A program made the translations under genes and the position numbers. A DNA stretch of 64,000 nt from Streptomyces natalensis ATCC 27448 (lineage in GTDB: Bacteria > Actinomycetota > Actinomycetes > Streptomycetales > Streptomycetaceae), in NCBI RefSeq assembly GCF_000935125.1, contig NZ_JRKI01000062.1, positions 186,001 through 250,000 of the forward strand, written 5' to 3'. This document shows positions 32,866-41,410 of the stretch, piece after piece. The first letter of the stretch is position 1. Each line of letters begins with the position of its first letter. Under the pieces are notes generated by a model. The model did no database searches, had not been told where the DNA came from, and saw only the letters and a program-made list of their open reading frames with translations.

Positions 32866-34011
32866 CTAATTCGCCTCTTTCTTGGCTTCGTCATAGTCCT
32901 TGTCAAGGTTCTGAAGGTCGGTCTCAATGCCCGAACCGCCTTCGTAAATCGCCGTGTTGAGACCGGTGCGGAAGGCATTCCGGTACGCCCCGTCGATGAG
33001 CTTGCCCTGTTCACCTCCGCCCTCGCCGCCGAGGCTGTGTCCCTCCATCTGCCCGAGGAGGTGGTCGCCGAGGTGGTTTCCGAGGGCACCGGTGACGGCA
33101 TTCGTCCCCACGTCCCATGCAGTGTCCGAGCCGCCCTTGTCATCGTCCGCCAGGTCGGCGTTGAGGCCACCGGCAATGTTGCCGAGCGCACCGTTGGCGG
33201 CGCTGCCCGCCCACCCCTCGCCTTTGAGCATCCTGCCGAACGCGCCGGTCAGCTTGGCACCCTCCGCCAGCTCCGATCCGCCCACAGTGAAGGCGGCGGT
33301 ACCCAGAGCTTCCCGGTTGGCAGTGTGAAAATCGTTGCCCACCGTCACCGGCTGACCGTTGAGTGCCTGGTTGAGCATCATGCTGCCCGAGTCGGCAACG
33401 AAGTTCGTGGCGTAGCTTTCTGCAAACTTGCCGCCGATACGAGCCACCGCGACGAGCATTTTCTCCAGCGTCGCCGCAACTTCGGCGCTCATCCCGCCGA
33501 AGCGCTCCAGCAGGGCCGCCACCTTCTCGGCTGCCGAGGTGAACAACTTGACCAGGTCCAAGATCTTGCCAACCTTCGCGGCCACAGCCGCATTGGCGAC
33601 GAGGTCGGAGAGGAAGCCGGTGAACGCGGACAGCGCGGCGCCCAGCACCTCCATCTCGGCGATCTGGACGCAGATGTCGATGATCTCTTCGTTGATCTTG
33701 TCGATCTCGTCGGCGAATTCCCGTAGCCCGTCGGCCACATGGTGGAAGTTCTTCGCGACGTCGGTGATGGTCTTCTTCTGGCCCTGCCAGTGCTTCTCGA
33801 AGGCATCCCGGGCCTCGCCGTGCCAGCCCTGCTTGTCGACGCCGTCCACGGCGCTGTCGAGGACCCGTACGACCTTGGCCAGTTCGGTGCCCATGGCGTC
33901 CCAGGCATGGGCGATCGAGCGGAGCGTGTCACCGTTGCCGCCGGGGAGTTCCACGCCGAATGCCTGGAGGATCTCCAGGACCTTGCCGTCTATCCAGCCG
34001 TTGATGCTCAT
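32866..34011 (-). CDS. WXG100-type (ESX-like) protein with long C-terminal region
   Basis: A 381-aa protein. Residues about 20-125 form a helical hairpin with the WXG signature (KQGWHGEARDAFEKHW) used by type VII secretion substrates. About 125-215 is amphipathic/hydrophobic helix, and 215-381 is Gly/Asp/Asn-rich (NAVTGALGNHLGDHLLGQMEGHS). No toxin domain is recognisable at the C-terminus. It starts one base after the stop of a smaller partner gene. No ESX core genes (EccC, MycP) are in the window. Confidence 0.75.
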   Translation of the reverse strand: MSINGWIDGKVLEILQAFGVELPGGNGDTLRSIAHAWDAMGTELAKVVRVLDSAVDGVDKQGWHGEARDAFEKHWQGQKKTITDVAKNFHHVADGLREFADEIDKINEEIIDICVQIAEMEVLGAALSAFTGFLSDLVANAAVAAKVGKILDLVKLFTSAAEKVAALLERFGGMSAEVAATLEKMLVAVARIGGKFAESYATNFVADSGSMMLNQALNGQPVTVGNDFHTANREALGTAAFTVGGSELAEGAKLTGAFGRMLKGEGWAGSAANGALGNIAGGLNADLADDDKGGSDTAWDVGTNAVTGALGNHLGDHLLGQMEGHSLGGEGGGEQGKLIDGAYRNAFRTGLNTAIYEGGSGIETDLQNLDKDYDEAKKEAN

Positions 34012-34012
34012 G

Positions 34013-34342
34013 TCACACGCCCCGGACCTGGCTCACGGACCGCAGGTGACCGATGGCTACCCGGTCCGAGTCCTGGTAGCTGGACGCGTTGATCCGCAAA
34101 CGGTCCGCGTCGCTGTTGAGCACATCGGGAAGGTGTCCGAGCGCCTTGACAGTGCTGTTGAGCAGCTGCCAGTACTTATCCATCGCGCCGTCGCAGGCAC
34201 CCAGGATGCCGAAGGCTTCTCCGACCTCTGACGATGTCGCCACAAACGCATGGAGCTGCGTGGTCAGATCCCCCGCTTCCCGGTCGAATTTGTCCGCCAG
34301 ATCCGTCAGCGCCGAGGGATCGACACCGAACTGCCCGCTCAT
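34013..34342 (-). CDS. WXG100-superfamily-like small helical partner protein
   Basis: A 109-aa helical protein (VDPSALTDLADKFDREAGDLTTQLHAF, then GACDGAMDKYWQLLNSTVKALGHLP). It has the size and two-helix layout of ESX small proteins but no exact WXG motif at the turn. Its stop is one base from the start of the 381-aa WXG protein, so the two probably form a heterodimer before secretion. Confidence 0.7.
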   Translation of the reverse strand: MSGQFGVDPSALTDLADKFDREAGDLTTQLHAFVATSSEVGEAFGILGACDGAMDKYWQLLNSTVKALGHLPDVLNSDADRLRINASSYQDSDRVAIGHLRSVSQVRGV

Positions 34343-34598
34343 CCCGCTTCCCCGCTCCCTCTGCTCGAACATGTACGAGCTCCAGGAGTACGTCAGGAAG
34401 CGAATGCCGAAAAGGATCTTTAATGGCTTCAACACGCTGCGCTGGCCTGCGCATTGCCTCCTTGGGGTGACCCATAGCAAGACTTGGCCAACCCTGGACC
34501 CTGCCGGTGCGGATTCCGGATGCCGTTGTCCGTACAGAGGACGACGGCCCGGCGGGAATGCTCCCGCCGGGCCGGTCTCGTATCGCGTCCTACGTCGC

Positions 34599-35390
34599 TC
34601 AGCCGCCGTACGGGTTCCCCTGCTGCGGCGCGCCGTAGGGGGGCTGCTGCGGGGCCTGCTGGTAGCCCGGCTGCGGCTGCTGCGGGTAGCCGGGCTGCGC
34701 CTGCTGGGGCTGGGCCGGCGGGTAGCCGTACTGGTTCTGCTGCGGGGCGACCGGCTGCTGCGGGGCCTGCTGGTAGCCGGGCTGCTGGGGCTGGCCGGGG
34801 GCGGGAGCCGGGGCGCCCTGGTAGCCGGGCTGGGGCTGCTGGGGGTAGCCGGGCTGCGGGGCGGCCTGCGGCTGCTGCTGGGGCATGCCCTGCGGCGCGT
34901 AACCCTGCTGCGGGGCCTGTGGCATACCGGGCTGCTGGGCCGGCGGCATCCCCGGCTGCTGGCCCGCGAACTGCTGCTGCGGCGCGCCGCCGACCGTGGC
35001 CAGCAGCTGCTCCAGCTCGGTCCGCCACGCCCGGTGGACATTCAGCCGGACCGGCGCCGCCTCGCCCGGGAGCGCCAGGCGGACCGAGCTCCACAGCGTG
35101 CTCAGGTTGACGTCCGAGAACGCGTTCTGGGCCTGGTCACGCGGGATCACATGGGTGACCTCCTGCGGGCGGTTGTTGACCCGGTGCACCCGGTGCACCA
35201 CGATCGCCTGGTCCGTCACCGTGACGAAGTAGTACTTGACCATCATGCGCCCGACGAACCCGAGCATGCTCATCAGCCACGGGCTGGGCCCCGTGACCGT
35301 CTCGAACGTCACCAGCGCCCGGTCCCCGGGGTTCTGCTGGGCTATCGCCGCCGAGACCTGTTCCTTGATCGTGCTCTTGAGCATTGCCAT
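34599..35390 (-). CDS. Hypothetical protein with N-terminal folded domain and Pro/Gln-rich tail
   Basis: A 263-aa protein. Residues 1-120 are ordered (MLKSTIKEQVSAAIAQQNPGD, VKYYFVTVTDQAIVVHRVHRVNNRPQEV), with the look of a PH-like beta-rich domain. Residues 125-263 are low complexity, built from PQQGYAPQG, PGYPQQPQ and GYQQAPQQP units. ATG 35390 is chosen because the folded domain begins there; a longer frame to 35516 has no support. Similar tails occur in actinobacterial membrane-associated proteins. The function is unknown. Confidence 0.7.
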   Translation of the reverse strand: MAMLKSTIKEQVSAAIAQQNPGDRALVTFETVTGPSPWLMSMLGFVGRMMVKYYFVTVTDQAIVVHRVHRVNNRPQEVTHVIPRDQAQNAFSDVNLSTLWSSVRLALPGEAAPVRLNVHRAWRTELEQLLATVGGAPQQQFAGQQPGMPPAQQPGMPQAPQQGYAPQGMPQQQPQAAPQPGYPQQPQPGYQGAPAPAPGQPQQPGYQQAPQQPVAPQQNQYGYPPAQPQQAQPGYPQQPQPGYQQAPQQPPYGAPQQGNPYGG

Positions 35391-35522
35391 AGCGGCTGTT
35401 CCCCAATTCCGTGACAGTGGACTGCCAAGCGTATCCACAGGACCTGTGGCCCCATGGTGGTGCCGGAGGCCAATTCCCGGTCGCTCTCCCCGAAATCCGG
35501 CACATACTCTCCGCAATCGCCC

Positions 35523-36617
35523 TCAGTGTGTCCCGAACCACCGCTCGGCCAGGGCGTCCAGCGTCGGCCGCGGCGGAGCGGGCAGCTCCCGCAGGTACCA
35601 GGGGAGGTCGCTGTGGACGTGCAGCAGGGTGAGGGCGAGGAGTTCTCGGGGGTCGAAGCGCTCGCCGTACGCGCGCAGGACGCGGGCCAGGAGGCGTGGA
35701 TCGCCGCGGGAGACGAAGAGGCCGACGGCGACGAAGTCGTAGGCGCGGTGGCCGATCATGGCCGGTTCGAAGTCGATGAGTCCGGTGAGCCGCCAGTCGT
35801 CGGAGGCGTCGATGAGCAGATGCTGGCGCATGAACTCCGTGTGGAGGAGGACCCCGGCCCCGGCCCCGCCACCGGGCCCGGCCCCGGCCCCGCCACCGGG
35901 CCCGGCCCCGGCCCCGCCACCGGCTCCCGCTTCCACTTCCACTTCCGCCTCCGCCTCCGCCTCCGCCTCCGCCTCCGCCTCCGGCACGGGAACGGGTACA
36001 GGTACGGGTACGGATACGGGCAGGGCTACGGAGTCGGGCAGGGCCACGGAGTCGAGGAAGGCGGGGATCTGCTCCAGCCACGGTGCGGGCAGGGCGCGGG
36101 CGCGCTGGCGGTCCACGGCCGAGGCGCGTTGGGCGGCGAGGAAGGCGGGCCAGTCGCCGGGGCCCAGCACGTCGGCGAGCGGGGCCGGGTCCACCGCGTG
36201 CAGGGCGGCCAGCGTCTCACCGGCCTCGGTGGCGATACGGTCCCGTTCGGCCCGGGGGACTCGGGGCCAGGCGACGGCCAGATCGCTGCCGCGCAGCCGC
36301 GACATCAGCACATAGCGCCAGCCGTTCTCGTACTCCCCCGCGTCGTACACATACGGGGTGGGGACCGGCAGGCGGCCCTGGAGGTGGGCGAGGACCCGGG
36401 CCTCGGCGCGGGCGTCGGCGGCGCTTGCGGCCGGGAAGAGCTTGAGGACGTAGCGGTCGCCGACGGCGTAGACGGGCAGCGAACCGGCCGGAAAGCGGGC
36501 CAGGGGGGCGTCCCGTAGCCCGAGCCGGGTGCAGAGGGCGGCGACGCCCCGCCGCAGGATCTGTTCGTCGGGGACGATCGCGTCCCCCTCGTCGTCCGTG
36601 TCCACGCGAGGCAGCAT
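35523..36617 (-). CDS. Aminoglycoside-phosphotransferase-like kinase with repeat insert
   Basis: A 364-aa protein-kinase-like fold. N-lobe: FPAGSLPVYAVGDRYVLKLFPA with the ATP-binding Lys; hinge WRYVLMSRLRGSDLAVAW. The C-lobe has VLLHTEFMRQHLLID where APH enzymes have HxD (here HTE, Asp replaced by Glu) and LIDFEPAMIGHRAYDF as the metal-binding segment. Between them is a roughly 65-residue insert of dipeptide repeats (VP, EA, AGAGPGGG). The substrate is unknown. Start 36617; an in-frame ATG at 36650 is an alternative. Confidence 0.78.
   Translation of the reverse strand: MLPRVDTDDEGDAIVPDEQILRRGVAALCTRLGLRDAPLARFPAGSLPVYAVGDRYVLKLFPAASAADARAEARVLAHLQGRLPVPTPYVYDAGEYENGWRYVLMSRLRGSDLAVAWPRVPRAERDRIATEAGETLAALHAVDPAPLADVLGPGDWPAFLAAQRASAVDRQRARALPAPWLEQIPAFLDSVALPDSVALPVSVPVPVPVPVPEAEAEAEAEAEAEVEVEAGAGGGAGAGPGGGAGAGPGGGAGAGVLLHTEFMRQHLLIDASDDWRLTGLIDFEPAMIGHRAYDFVAVGLFVSRGDPRLLARVLRAYGERFDPRELLALTLLHVHSDLPWYLRELPAPPRPTLDALAERWFGTH
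35851..36045. repeat. Compound microsatellite inside the kinase gene
   Basis: Several in-frame tandem arrays lie side by side: 24-bp cggccccgccaccggg units, a run of cctccg hexamers, and gtacgg/gggtac-type units. They encode (AGAGPGGG)n, (EA)n and (VP)n. Their length probably varies among strains; every unit is a multiple of three, so the frame is kept. Confidence 0.8.
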
Positions 36618-36715
36618 GCGCGGACGGTAGGGCGGGCGGGGCGGGCCCATCAAAGGGTTTTCGGCGGCGCCGTCGGCATGCGACGGGCCGTCAGACGGGC
36701 ACCGCCCCGGCCCGG

Positions 36716-37573
36716 TCAGGAGAAGTCCGCGGCGTGCTCCCGCGCCCACTGGGCGAAGGGGCGGGCCGGATGGCCGGTGACCCGCTCGACGGCGTCCGAG
36801 ACGGGCGGCGCCGGCCGGCCCACGGTGCTGCCGAACATCCGGATGAGTTCCCGCGCGGATTCCTTCGGCATGTGCGGGCCGGCGATCGCCTCGGCGGCCG
36901 CGTCCTCGGAGATCTGCTCGACCCGGACCTCGCGCCCGATGGCCCGGCCGATCTCGGCGGCCTGCTCGGCCACGGTCAGCGCCTCCGGGCCGGTGACGAC
37001 ATACGCCTGGCCCGCATGGGCGCCCGTACGGTCCAGCAGGGCGACGGCGGCGACATCGGCGAGATCCGCTTCGTGGACCGGTACGCCCTGCGCGCCCGGG
37101 TGGGCGTTGCGCACCACGCCGGATTCGCGGATCGACGCGGCCCAGCCGAGGGTGTTGGTGGCGTAATTGCTGCCGCGGACGAAGGTCCACTCCAGACCGG
37201 AGGCGCGCACCGCACGCTCCACGGCGGCATGCATACGGGCAATGAAGTTGGTCTCGTCGGCGGGCGAATCCGTCACCGCCACCGAGGAGTTGAGGACGAC
37301 GCGGCGGACACCGGCCGTGACCGCGGCGTCCAGCACCGCGACGGCGGACTGCTCGCCGCCCGCGGCCAGATTGAGGAACAGCGCCTCGGCGCCGGCCAGC
37401 AGCGGTGCGAGGCCGGCGGCGTCGGTGAGGTCCGCGCGGACCGTCTCCGCCGCGGGCGGCAGACCGGCGCGGGAAGGGTCGCGGGTCAGGGCGCGGACCT
37501 GCGCACCGTCCTGGAGAAGGCGGCCGACAAGCCTGCGGCCGATATTGCCGGTTGCGCCGGTGACGACGATCAC
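36716..37573 (-). CDS. NmrA-like NAD(P)-binding protein
   Basis: A 285-aa atypical short-chain dehydrogenase. The N-terminal Rossmann motif is MIVVTGATGNIGRRLVGRLL, followed by ALTRDPSRAGLP (NADPH-type basic residue) and VVLNSSVAVTDSP. The YxxxK dyad is not conserved, as in NmrA/QOR2 or NAD(P)H:quinone regulators. AAGGGG lies 9 bases upstream of the start. The role could be redox sensing or quinone reduction; it is not inferable from neighbours. Confidence 0.85.
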   Translation of the reverse strand: MIVVTGATGNIGRRLVGRLLQDGAQVRALTRDPSRAGLPPAAETVRADLTDAAGLAPLLAGAEALFLNLAAGGEQSAVAVLDAAVTAGVRRVVLNSSVAVTDSPADETNFIARMHAAVERAVRASGLEWTFVRGSNYATNTLGWAASIRESGVVRNAHPGAQGVPVHEADLADVAAVALLDRTGAHAGQAYVVTGPEALTVAEQAAEIGRAIGREVRVEQISEDAAAEAIAGPHMPKESARELIRMFGSTVGRPAPPVSDAVERVTGHPARPFAQWAREHAADFS

Positions 37574-37847
37574 GGAAACCCCTTAAGAAGACATCGCTGC
37601 GGTCGTCACCACAACACCGTCGCCGCTCCACTTGTTCCACAAGCCGCGGATTGCGGCTCCCCATCGGGACGACAAATTTTCGCCAAGACGGACCGTTCAT
37701 CTTTCGCGTACGTCACATACTGCCGGTAGGACTTGCATTCGAGGGTCCCACCCGTGGTGGGATGTACGGATGCGCACCCCCATACGCATATCTTCACCCT
37801 CCCCCTCTTCGCCGCCGGACCTTTCCCCGTCCGGCGACACCCGCGAG

Positions 37848-39107
37848 ATGACACCGCTGAACCCTTACGCCGATCTGGCCGCCCTCGCCGACCCGGAACC
37901 GGACCCCGAACCGGAACCCGAGCCGTACCACCAGCCGCTGCGTCGCACCTATCTCAACGAGCGTGACGACAGCGACGATCCGCTGGGCCTCGGGCTGCGT
38001 GCGGACGACGAGGACGAGCAGTGGACGCCGCCGAACCACCGTCGCAGAAAGCGCGGCATCAGCCGCTTCGCCGCCGTACCGATCACCATCAAACTGCTGG
38101 TGGCCGTCCTGGTGTGCACGGCGTTCCTTACGCTCTTCGACCGCTTCGCGGTGCTCTACGCGCAGGGCAAGGCCGCGGAGAAGCTCAAGGAATCCCTGCA
38201 TCTGAACGCCACTCCGGACGTCGACATCAAGGGTTTCCCCTTTCTGACCCAGGTCCTCGGCAAGCGCCTGGAGCAGGTGGACGTCACCATTCCCGACGTG
38301 GCCGCCGACCGCGTCTCGCTGGCGAAATTCTCCGCGTCCGCGAACGACATCCGGATCGACGGCGATCTGCCGAGTTCCATCAAGGGCGCCACCATCGGCA
38401 GCATGCACGGCAATGTGCTGCTCGCCTTCGACGACATGAATCGCGAACTGGGCGCCTCCCAGGTGAAGTTCAGCCAGCTGGGGCCCAATGCGGTGCGCGC
38501 GGTCGGCGAGCTGCCGATCGCCGGCCACCCGTTGCGGGTACGGGCGGAGGCGCACATCCGGCGGGCGGGGGACCGCGGAGTCTCCACCGACATCAGCCAG
38601 ATGCGCCTGGACATCGCCGATATCGCCGTCTACCGCCCCGGCACCGGCAAGGAGGAGGGCCTCCGGCTCACCCGTAAGACCGCCTCCGAGCTCAGCCGTC
38701 AGGCGGCCAAGGTGAAGGCGATGCTGAGCATTCCGGCGATCGCGCACCGCATCGGCATTCCGCAGCAGTACATCGACGCGGCGCTGCACGACGAACAGAA
38801 GCTGCACGATCTGACCGGTTCGCCGCGCTTCGTCGAGAAGCTGATGAAGGTCAACCTCGTCGATGTGGTGATGGACCACCCCTGGCTGCTCCAGAAGGTC
38901 GGCATCGACCCGAAGATCTTCGGCACCCTGAGCGGACTGACCAAGCCGCAGCTCGCCGACCGGCTCTCGCTCTCCTTCCGGCTGCCGAAGACGCCCGGTG
39001 ACGTCCGGCTGCGCACCATCACCGTCCAGCAGGACGGCATCCATGTCGAGGTGACGGGGGCGAATCTTCCGTTCGGGGACGCGGCGAAGAAGGCGAAGAA
39101 GGATTAG
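37848..39107 (+). CDS. DUF2993 (LmeA-like) phospholipid-binding protein
   Basis: A 419-aa protein with an acidic disordered N-terminus (PEPDPEPEPEPYHQP), one membrane segment at about residues 73-95 (ITIKLLVAVLVCTAFLTLF), then an extracytoplasmic DUF2993 region starting at ATPDVDIKGFPFLTQVLGKRLEQVDV. DUF2993 is the family of mycobacterial LmeA, which binds phospholipids. A second, shorter member is at 50542. The start at 37848 gives the natural acidic N-terminus; an upstream in-frame ATG (about 37770) is an alternative. Confidence 0.8.
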   Translation: MTPLNPYADLAALADPEPDPEPEPEPYHQPLRRTYLNERDDSDDPLGLGLRADDEDEQWTPPNHRRRKRGISRFAAVPITIKLLVAVLVCTAFLTLFDRFAVLYAQGKAAEKLKESLHLNATPDVDIKGFPFLTQVLGKRLEQVDVTIPDVAADRVSLAKFSASANDIRIDGDLPSSIKGATIGSMHGNVLLAFDDMNRELGASQVKFSQLGPNAVRAVGELPIAGHPLRVRAEAHIRRAGDRGVSTDISQMRLDIADIAVYRPGTGKEEGLRLTRKTASELSRQAAKVKAMLSIPAIAHRIGIPQQYIDAALHDEQKLHDLTGSPRFVEKLMKVNLVDVVMDHPWLLQKVGIDPKIFGTLSGLTKPQLADRLSLSFRLPKTPGDVRLRTITVQQDGIHVEVTGANLPFGDAAKKAKKD

Positions 39108-39137
39108 CCGGAGGGGGTGGCAGGGGCAGGGGCCGCT

Positions 39138-40568
39138 CTACTCGGGCGGCCCCTGCGGGCTCTTCGCGTGAGGCACGTCCGGCGGCGGCGTCGGCGCCCC
39201 CGGCAGGGTCAGCACCGCCTCCGTACCGCCGAGCTCCGCCGACCGCAGCCGTACCGCACCGCCGGCCTGTTCCGCCGTGCGGGCCACGATCGACAGGCCC
39301 AGCCCGCTGCCGGGCAGGCTGCGCGCGGACGGTGAACGCCAGAACCGCTCGAAGACATGGGGGAGTTCGTCCGGGGAGATGCCCGGTCCGTGGTCGCGCA
39401 CGGTCAGCTCGCCGCCGGTCAGCCGGACCTCGACGGAGCCGCCGGCCGGGCTGAACTTGACCGCGTTGTCGAGGAGGTTGACCACCGCACGCTCCAGCCC
39501 GGCGGGCTCGGCCCGTACGTACCAGGGGTCGAGGTCGGCGGTGAGGGCCAGCGACGGGCCGCGCAGCCGGACGCGCGCCAGGGCCGTGCCGACGATGTCG
39601 TGCAGCGCGACGACCTCGACGGCGGCCTGCCCGCGCGCCGGACGCGACAGCTCCTGAAGGTCGCCGATCAGCGCCGCCAGCTCCCCCATCTGCGCCTTCA
39701 CCGACTCCAGCAGCGCCGCCTTGTCCGCGGGCGGGATCGGCCGGCCGGACTGCTCGCTGCGGACCAGGAGGTCGATGTTGGTGCGCAGGGAGGTCAGCGG
39801 AGTGCGCAGTTCGTGACCGGCGTCCGCGATCAGCTGCTGCTGAAGGTCGCGGGAGGCGGCCAGCGCGCTGGTCATCGAGTTGAAGGAGCGCGAGAGCCGG
39901 GCGATCTCGTCCTCGCCGTCGACGGGGATGCGCACGGCCAGATCCTCGGTACGGGCGACGTGCTCGACGGCGTCGGTGAGCCGGTCGACGGGTTTGAGAC
40001 CCGACTGGGCGACCCACAGGCCGGCGTACGCGGCGCCGAGCACCCCGATCCCGGCGACGACCAGCAGCACCAGGGCGAGCTGGTCGAGCGGCTGGGTGAC
40101 CTGGTCCATGGGGGTGGCGACCGAGATCGCGAGCGGATTGCCCGAGGCGTCGGTCACCGGGCCGAGGGTGGTGAAGACCCGCATCTCGGTGCCGTTCTTG
40201 GCCCGCGTGGTGTGCACGGTGTTGGACAGCCGCTGCTGAGCCACCAGCTCATCCGCCCGCTGCACCGGGATCGAGGACTTGCCGGGGGCGGTGCAGTCAT
40301 AGCCGCTCGACGACACCAGGCGGACGGTGTACGGAGTGGGCGGGGGATTGCCCGCAAGGGGCTGGCCGTTGCAGTGGTCGACCAGCGCCCGCACATAGGT
40401 GTCGGTCACCTTGACCGAGCTCAGCGTCTCGTCCAGCTGCTCGGTGAGCCGGTCGCGGGTGACCAGCCAGCACGCCGCGGCCGAGAGCGCCACCGCCACC
40501 GCCACCGCCAGTCCCACCAGCATCGCCAGCCGGGAGCGCAACGGCAGCCTGCCGTACCAACGGGTCAT
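39138..40568 (-). CDS. Sensor histidine kinase
   Basis: A 476-aa membrane kinase. TM1 is about residues 14-36, an extracellular sensor runs from about 37 to 165 with two Cys, TM2 is about 168-190, then HAMP, then a HisKA H-box (IADAGHELRTPLTSLRTN), N-box NLLDNAVKFS and G-boxes DHGPGI and GSGLGLSI. It pairs with the response regulator that overlaps it by 4 bases (ATGA) and precedes it in the operon. A secreted-type HtrA protease gene lies just upstream in the same direction, an arrangement like mycobacterial MprAB-PepD, suggesting envelope-stress sensing. Confidence 0.9.
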   Translation of the reverse strand: MTRWYGRLPLRSRLAMLVGLAVAVAVALSAAACWLVTRDRLTEQLDETLSSVKVTDTYVRALVDHCNGQPLAGNPPPTPYTVRLVSSSGYDCTAPGKSSIPVQRADELVAQQRLSNTVHTTRAKNGTEMRVFTTLGPVTDASGNPLAISVATPMDQVTQPLDQLALVLLVVAGIGVLGAAYAGLWVAQSGLKPVDRLTDAVEHVARTEDLAVRIPVDGEDEIARLSRSFNSMTSALAASRDLQQQLIADAGHELRTPLTSLRTNIDLLVRSEQSGRPIPPADKAALLESVKAQMGELAALIGDLQELSRPARGQAAVEVVALHDIVGTALARVRLRGPSLALTADLDPWYVRAEPAGLERAVVNLLDNAVKFSPAGGSVEVRLTGGELTVRDHGPGISPDELPHVFERFWRSPSARSLPGSGLGLSIVARTAEQAGGAVRLRSAELGGTEAVLTLPGAPTPPPDVPHAKSPQGPPE

Positions 40569-41302
40569 TCCGCGCCGCCCTCCGACCGCAGCACATAGCC
40601 GACGCCGCGCACGGTGTGCACCAGCCGCGGCTCGCCGCCCGCCTCCGTCTTGCGGCGCAGATACATCACATACACATCGAGGGAGTTGGAGGTGGGCTCG
40701 AAGTCGAAGCCCCAGACCGCCTTGAGGATCTGCTCACGCGTCAGGACCTGCCGCGGATGGGCCAGGAACATCTCCAGCAGGGTGAATTCGGTACGGGTCA
40801 GCTCGACCGGCCGGTTGCCGCGGGTCACCTCGCGGGTGGACAGATCCATCCGCAGATCGGCGAAGGACAGTGTGTCGTTCTCGTCGACCGGCGCACCGGC
40901 GGCCGCCGCATACGTGCTGCGCCGCAGCAGCGCGCGGATCCGCGCCAGCAGCTCGTCCAGCTCGAAGGGCTTGACCAGGTAGTCGTCGGCCCCGGCGTCC
41001 AGCCCGGTGACCCGGTCGCCGACCGTGTCGCGGGCGGTCAGCATCAGGACCGGTACGGTCACCCCGCTGGCCCGCAGCCGGCGGGCGGCGGTCAGCCCGT
41101 CCATCCGCGGCATCAGCACATCCAGCACGATCAGCTCGGGGTGGTACGTCGCGACCTTCTCGACCGCGTCCAGACCGTCGACCGCCTGCTCCGTCGCATA
41201 GCCCTCGAAGGCGAGCGAGCGCTGGAGCGCCTCGCGGACGGCCGGCTCGTCGTCGACGATCAGGATGCGGGCGGGCTGATCACCGTGCTCGGCGGGGCTC
41301 AT
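40565..41302 (-). CDS. OmpR-family response regulator
   Basis: A 245-aa protein. Receiver: DD17-18, phosphoacceptor D61 (LIVLDVLMPRMDG), switch Thr (LMLTARD) and Lys (YLVKPFE). The winged-helix DNA-binding domain (about 150-240) has VELTRTEFTLLEMFLAHPRQVLTREQIL and NSLDVYVMYLRRKTE. It is translated first, with the kinase gene overlapping its stop by 4 bases. OmpR-type dimers bind direct repeats with about 11-bp spacing. Confidence 0.92.
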   Translation of the reverse strand: MSPAEHGDQPARILIVDDEPAVREALQRSLAFEGYATEQAVDGLDAVEKVATYHPELIVLDVLMPRMDGLTAARRLRASGVTVPVLMLTARDTVGDRVTGLDAGADDYLVKPFELDELLARIRALLRRSTYAAAAGAPVDENDTLSFADLRMDLSTREVTRGNRPVELTRTEFTLLEMFLAHPRQVLTREQILKAVWGFDFEPTSNSLDVYVMYLRRKTEAGGEPRLVHTVRGVGYVLRSEGGAE

Positions 41303-41410
41303 GTGCGTGGTTACCTCGGGTGGATGGGGGGCACCTCCCATGCCCTTGAGGCATGGGGGAGGATCGACGGTCGGCACCTTACGGGCTGCCTTCAGCGTGG
41401 CACGGCGGCG

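Noticed and set aside
32866..34011. Polymorphic toxin of the WXG/LXG class
   Set aside because: No nuclease, NADase, deaminase or other toxin motif is visible in the C-terminal region. It is kept as a WXG100-type protein of unknown role.
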